NCBI GenBank assembly: GCA_019918135.1
Contig: WBZZ01000869.1
Location: 121,001 to 185,000 of the forward strand
Length of the DNA: 64,000 bases
DNA from: Paulinella micropora
Lineage: Eukaryota > Cercozoa > Imbricatea > Euglyphida > Paulinellidae
Direction of reading: 5' to 3'
Shown here: in pieces, positions 58,968-64,000 of the stretch
Numbering within the stretch: position 1 is the stretch's first letter
Layout of the letters: the number at the start of each line of letters is the position of its first letter
Translations under genes and position numbers: made by a program
Notes under the pieces: generated by a model
What the model was told of the DNA's origin: nothing
The model's database searches: none
The model's input: only the letters and a program-made list of their open reading frames with translations

Positions 58968-59962
58968 ATGCAGGGCTCGCCCGGTTTGCCCGACCCCTGC
59001 CGTGTCAACTGGGACGGTACAGCGGTGCCTGGCAACAGCGCTACATTTCGTTTCGCGCTAGACGACGGTGCACGCAAGGCGCTGCTGCAAAGGCTCATCT
59101 GCACCCCACGGTCACTAACGCAGACAGTAGACGACGTGCTGGCCGAGGGCTGGCAGCACTGCCCCGGCACTGAGCTGGCGATGCTGTGGTGCGTGTTCCA
59201 TAAGAACCCGCACGGCATCCGGAGCGTGTGCACCAAAGGCCGGAAGATCGCGTGGGCGCGGGGGCAGTTGCTCGCGGACCTGCTATTAGAGCTAGGCGCC
59301 GATCCTGTCGAGTACGCCAGCCACAAGACCAGCGCCGAGCAATGGCTGTTTGTGCGCCGGTGTTGGGGCCGCGCGGCGCCCCACCCCCCAAATGCCTGCG
59401 AAACATCTTCGAACAGACCACGCGCGCCGTGCACAGACGACTGTCGGCCGCGCAAGCGCGGCGCGTGGCCGACGCGCTGCGCCTGTCGCAGGCAATGGTT
59501 GGCGACCAACTCTCGCTGCGCCTGGTCCCGCGCGGGGCGCGGCCCGTGCAGGAAATCCCGTTGTTCCTGGACCGCGCAGCGGTGGACCGCGGCCGCGTGC
59601 GGCTGTGGCTGCGGCTGTACCGCTGTGCGGGAGCCGAGCACGCGCTGAACTGGGTACGCGACGACGACAGCCGGCTGATCGAGGCGACAGGAGCCGACGG
59701 GCGCGATACGGCAGCGCTGGCCAAGGTTGCAGGTGTGTCGCCCGCCTCGTACGTCCGTGTGGCGTTAGTGCGCAAGGGCGGCAGCCTGTGCGGGCTGCGA
59801 GCACAGTGGCCTGGGTACTGCGAGGCGGACTGGAGCGGGCTCGACAGCGGCCGCGAACGCTGGTACACGCACGAGCTCGCGCCCTGGTGTATAGAATGTC
59901 TGCGCTGGCCCGCGTGCGTCGCCGGTTTGGTCGGGCAGTACCTGGGGCCCGTACATTTCTAG
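58968..59962 (+). CDS. Hypothetical protein (about 330 aa), one frameshift
   Basis: ATG 58968 (MQGSPGLPDPCRVNWDG). First 140 residues intact (LLQRLICTPRSLTQTVDDVL; GRKIAWARGQLLADLLLELG). The frame changes at the C6 run near 59383-59390; the rest reads FEQTTRAVHRRLSAAQARRV, RLWLRLYRCAGAEHALNWV and ends WPACVAGLVGQYLGPVHF at 59960-59962. No family recognised. Confidence 0.6.
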
Positions 59963-60360
59963 CAAATTGGCTTTTTCTTTTTTGTCCGCGAGACACTTCC
60001 CCCCGCACGCTTCACTCTGCCAGCTCCTTTTTTTTCAAGAGGAGGGAATGCAAAGGGGAAATGGGGGGAGGGAGGGGAAAGGGCGCGAAATCTTAGGAGC
60101 TATTTTTGTAGCAAAGTGATTTTATATGACGTTCCTTTTTCCTGTCACAACTCCCGCGCACGAGACCGAAGAAAGGACTGAAAGCAGGGGGGGAGGGGGG
60201 GGCGAGAGGGGGGGGGAGGCGTGAGGAGGTCTCGGGAAAAGGGGAAGCGAAACAAGGACTGCCTCTGGGAGTGTTTTACAAATTTTAAAAAACCTACTTT
60301 TAAGAAAAAGGCACAAGAAAGCTTTGATACAAGTCGCCTCTTCTTGTGCTTGCAAATCCG
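59963..60360. other. Intergenic stretch
   Basis: G-rich run at 60185-60220 and AT-rich sequence. No gene seen. Confidence 0.4.
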
Positions 60361-60889
60361 ATGTTCACCACCGTCTCTTCTGGGATTTACGAGCTTCGGA
60401 ATAGCGTAGCTATTTGCTCCGGCGAGACGGTTTGTGTCTGGGCCGGGCTCTGGACATATTGCTACGATCTGCAACTGCAGTTTCCTTCCGTTAACGTCGC
60501 TTCCCGGTCTACCGCTGATAATTCGACGAACCAGTACTGCGGTTGCCGCCGTGACAATTATATTCCTTACTACTCTGCCGCCAACTCCAGAACGTGTGCG
60601 ATGGGCTGGGATCTTGCTGCCACGAAGTGCAGCGCCGACAACGGGGGATTCGATAGTGCCGCTTCGCCTGCCAGCCACAGTTGCCGCACAGGCGGCACGC
60701 ACCCTTGACCTGCCAGCAGTCTCTTTGTCTGATGCCTCGGAAGTCGATTTGTGGCCAGCTGCCCAGCTGGCACCGCAGCAAAGACCAGCCCTGGCAGTGT
60801 TCCTTCGCGCCTTGGGCCGCCAGGATTTCTTGAAGGCTGTAAGAGAGCTGAGCGAGACAGATCAGGCACTTGAAGCTCAGGGTTGGTGA
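60361..60889 (+). CDS. Hypothetical Cys-containing protein, frame uncertain
   Basis: From ATG 60361 (MFTTVSSGIYELRNSV) a protein-like frame with VCVWAGLWTYCYDL and NQYCGCRRDNYIPYYSA runs to TGA at 60706. A second plus frame then carries ALAVFLRALGRQDFLKAVRE to a stop at 60889. They may be one gene with a shift. A minus-strand frame over the same DNA (CRLCGNCGW) is an alternative, so strand is not certain. Confidence 0.35.
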
Positions 60890-60978
60890 CGGCCGACTTT
60901 CTATGATGCGCATCAACGAAGGTGCGAAGCGCGGCTTGTCCTTTTGTCGAAGAACTGGAAACTCATGAGCGGTCAACG

Positions 60979-63229
60979 TTAGCCGCTGCTGGCATTAGCC
61001 GCTGCTGGCAGCAGCAGGTGGCACCAGCTGTTCGAGCCTGCAACTGCACAGCTCGCGCCCGTCTCGTTGGTCTGCCCCTGCGGCGCAGTGAGCGCGCACT
61101 GTACAAATGTCGCCCCGCACGTCCAAGTCACGTTCCGTTCGTATTGGGGTGCAGCAGCAGCGGCAGCGCAGGACGGTGGCGCGGTAGGCGCCGCGTAGTT
61201 GTCGACCGAGTCCACGAGGAAGACACAGCCCCCGACCTGCCACGCAGTTGGCGGCGTTGCGTCAAGGCGTTGCGGCGGCCGGCAGCACTGCAGCTCGCTC
61301 GGGGCCAGCAGTTGTCGGCAGTTGCCGCCGGCGGCCGAGGCCACGACCGCAGCCTGCACACCGCGCGCCAGCCAGGCCAGCCGGTCCGTCAGGGACCAGC
61401 ACAAGTACGACCCCGCACCGTCCCGCGTGCAGCACAGGGCGTGGTAGGAGCACGACGTACCCAGCAGCGAATAGGTCTCGGTCGTACAGGCGTAAGGGCA
61501 GTTCTGTAACAGCACGGTCGGGGGCAGGGTCGGAGACGGTATATCAGGCGGAAAACACTGCTGGCACAGCAGCTCGGCCACGCCCCCGGCCGTTTGCGCC
61601 AGCCAGGGGTAGTTGGCTAGAATGGCCGCGCCGTCGCTGCCGGCCCAGAACGCGTCGCGGCCCGAGGCGCGCGCGCGCGTTTCCGCGCGCGCCAGCTGCA
61701 CGTCCACAGACTGACAGCCGACGCAGCCGTCGGACCCGCACCAAGTGTCCGAAGAACAAGCCAAGCGCCACATTTGGTCGTGCGCCGCCACGGAACAGAA
61801 GGCGGGCTCCGGTGCCGGGGCCAGGGGCCTACTGCAGTTGAATTCCGCTATTGGCTCGAACGCCCGGCGCAACAGCTCGCAGTCGCCCGACAGCATCCTG
61901 GCGTCAACCGTGCCGTCGAGCACAAACACATTTGAGCTGTTGGCGCGGCACCGGTACCGCGTGCTGCCTGCAAGCTCACAAGAAATCTGCGACGATCCGG
62001 GCCCGCAGGGCAAAGTTACGCGCGCCAACGCCTAGCACACCGCGGGTGGTTCCGACGACTCGCCCAGGACGAACGGAAAGGCGCAGCTGTAGCTCTGCAG
62101 CAGCTCGTGCGCCTGATAACACAGATGTCCGGCCCGGCCGCTACCGTCCAGTTCGACGACCGCGTTGGCCAGTGGCGGCGGGCCCAGGACGGACCAGACG
62201 AAGCTGGCCTCCAGGCGGGTCGCGGTCGTAGAGAGCACGGGCCACCCGGCGCTTGACAGGAGGTAGTAGCAGTCGCCATCTTCAGTCGTGTTGTACCACA
62301 GCTCGAGGCGGCAGTCGGGGCAGTTGACGTAGTAGTGCGGCGCCCTCGTCAACACCGCGGGCTGCGGCAGCCCCGGCTCGACGGTGCACGACGGCCGCGC
62401 CGTGCACCACGTCAGCGGGTCGGCGCCGTTCGGGCAGCGCCACACCACCGGAACGATGCCGTCCGTGTTGTCCGGTGCGACGCTTTGGTTGCCGAGGCGC
62501 AGCACGTACAGGCCGCTGCCGCCGGACCGCAGCGGCGGGCGCGGCACACAGAAGCGCACGCCGTCCCCGACGAGGCCACCCGCGCAGCGGCAGCGCGGCC
62601 ACGTATTGAGCAGCTCGCACGTGGCATTGGCGGCGCATTTGACAAAAGCGCAGCGGTCCAGCGACCGCAGCGCGCTGCCGTCCGTAGTTTGTGTCACTGG
62701 CAGGCGCAGCAGGAACGACGACTGGTTCAGCGACGTCTGATCAGCCAGCAGACGCGCGATCAGCAGGTTGTAGTACTCGCGCTCGTCTTGGTTTAGTTTC
62801 AGGCACGCCACGCGCATGAACACAGTGTCAGACGACCCTTGCAGCGGTAGGCTAGCTACTGTCAAAAGGAGCGCGCTCGTTCACGGGATTCTGGGCTAGC
62901 ACTCGCACTGCCCTCCCGCTGGGGCTCAACATCGCGAGCCGCAGCCGTGGCCTGGCGCTACCGCCGCAGTAGTGCACCTGACCTACGTCCGTCGCTATCT
63001 CGTCGACCGTGAACGTGCCGTTGCGCGGGTCGCCCGTCGTGGAGATGAACAACAGCGAGCCGGTCGACGTAACCGCGAACGCGGCCGCGGCGGACGGGAC
63101 CGAAAGGCACTGCACTATCAAGTCAGTGGTCGACCACAACAGCCGCCAGCCAAAGGCACCAGTGCTCTCGAGCCACACCGCCAAATTGCATTGGGCCAGC
63201 AGGCCCAGGCCGATAGGGTTTTCTTGCAC
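60979..63229 (-). CDS. Large cysteine-rich, sequon-rich surface-type protein with EGF-like module; broken by one shift and one in-frame TAG
   Basis: Protein-like sequence runs from about 63229 to 60979 (about 745 residues). Near 62860 the frame shifts after VRVLAQNPVNERAP at a T4 run. At 62032-62034 a TAG interrupts a frame that continues unchanged (AVC, stop, ALARVTLPCGPG). Contents: a beta-rich N-terminal part; an EGF-like module (CAFVKCAANATCELLNTW, then CRCAGGLVGDG); and many paired cysteines with N-glycosylation sequons (NCS, NVT, NET, NTT, NQS, NGT, NAS). This composition suits an extracellular or virion-surface glycoprotein. No ATG or signal peptide was found upstream of 63229 in frame, so a first exon or further indel is likely. 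Confidence 0.55.
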
Positions 63230-64000
63230 AGCATAATTTTTTCCTTATCATGAGCTACAAGTCTTTACCTGTCATCACCAAAAATTGTCAGCTGCCCGCA
63301 GTGAGAGGATTGGGGCGCGGGGGACGGGGAAGGGGGGGCGGGGGGGGAGCAGGTTACGGACGTAACGCATCGTGTCAGTTGACCCGTGTCAAAGGGTCAC
63401 TCCGTCAGTTTTTAACGCAGGTTTTCCCCTCTGGCTTGTTGTTTGGGTTCAGTTCTGGCTTCCCTTTCTATTACAGAAGTGAAGGTTAGCCTTGAACCAG
63501 TTGTGTTTAGTTTTATTATTAAATTTCTTTTTTCCTTTGAGCTCGTAAGGGTAACACCTCCGGTCTTAATACAACTGGAAATAATGTATTTTTCACCGGC
63601 TATCCGGAGGGTGATGCCTACAGAGAACCAAAAATGAAAAACAAAGAAAAAGAAAATAGGTTGGGAAAAGGGTAACTAAAAGAAAGCGGGGAGAGCCAGA
63701 GGCTTGTGAAAAAGAGAATGGAAAAAATAAATGAAAAAAAAAAGAATGAAAGGGAGAGAGAAAATCAGGAAGGACAAAAAGAGGGGATAAAAGGAGAAAC
63801 TGAAGGGAAAATGATGGAAGAAAAAAGTAACAGAAGAAGGGAAAGAAAAGTTTCAAAGAAGATGGGTAAAATGAAGGCTGAGGAATCGAGCAGATTCCTG
63901 TATATATATATATATGAAAAAAAGAGGGTAAAAGGAAAAATAAGGCGAAAAATTAAAATGAAATCAAGCATGGAGAGTTAAAACACGAAAGAATTGCAAA
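63230..64000. other. Terminal stretch, changing to AT- and purine-rich DNA
   Basis: A G-rich block at 63315-63355, then from about 63480 AT-rich DNA, and from 63640 an A/G-rich strand with a TATATATATATATA run at about 63900. No convincing gene; the lysine/glutamate frame at 63706-63981 follows from composition. Confidence 0.4.

Noticed and set aside
24426-62100. TAG reassigned as a sense codon
   Set aside because: Several well-supported genes (for example 1263-2087, 15566-16324, 17823-19510) end in TAG directly before noncoding DNA, so reassignment does not fit; local readthrough or error is kept as an option.
1-64000. tRNA, rRNA and core viral genes (capsid, DNA polymerase, packaging ATPase)
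   Set aside because: None recognised on reading both strands; the viral assignment therefore rests on accessory genes only.

Overview
The window reads as a compact but repeat-laden eukaryotic-type genome, most probably a large DNA virus of a protist (Nucleocytoviricota-like) and less probably protist nuclear DNA. In favour: short intergenic gaps, genes on both strands, many lineage-specific proteins, two Bro/KilA-N-like DNA-binding proteins (one fused to an HNH nuclease), a Fanzor-type TnpB nuclease, a tyrosine-recombinase-like protein, many F-box-like copies with a SKP1 partner, and at least two convincing GT-AG introns. No capsid, DNA polymerase, rRNA or tRNA gene was recognised, so the assignment is an inference.

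Layout. 0-5.6 kb: hypothetical genes and an intron-containing SKP1. 6.3-8.1 kb: the first of four composite islands made of a CA array, a CATTG/CAATG palindromic core and a TG (or CA) array. 8.3-10.8 kb: a long low-complexity gene whose 3' part is a 30-bp tandem repeat followed by inverted copies. 11-13.5 kb: a C-terminal-motif protein and a tyrosine-recombinase-like gene. 14-15.4 kb: second island, directly upstream of two tandem F-box-like genes (15.6-17.4 kb). 17.8-25.7 kb: Bro-like/HNH gene, acidic/lysine-rich protein, zinc-ribbon-like protein, P-loop NTPase, and a gene with an in-frame TAG. 25.9-28.2 kb: third island and a divergent F-box-like gene. 28.5-37.9 kb: hypothetical proteins, a second Bro-like protein, another F-box-like protein and a Kelch protein. 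38-43.4 kb: copies of a palindromic MITE-like repeat enclosing the Fanzor gene, an F-box fragment and an FkbM methyltransferase. 43.5-46.4 kb: F-box-like gene plus fourth island. 46.8-63.2 kb: DUF285 protein with signal peptide, repeat protein, hypothetical genes, TMBIM/Bax-inhibitor-like membrane protein, kinase-fold protein, a second hairpin family, AlkB-like oxygenase, and a large cysteine-rich, heavily sequon-bearing surface-type protein. The last 500 bp shift to AT-rich, purine-rich DNA.

How the genes may work together. SKP1, at least five F-box-like proteins and a Kelch protein together look like a viral SCF ubiquitin-ligase kit. The islands and hairpin repeats sit beside duplicated F-box genes and around the Fanzor gene, pointing to repeat-driven duplication and rearrangement.

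Caution. About twenty genes change reading frame once or more, often at G/C homopolymers. The coordinates below span the shifts; whether these are assembly indels, real mutations, short introns or programmed events cannot be decided from one sequence.
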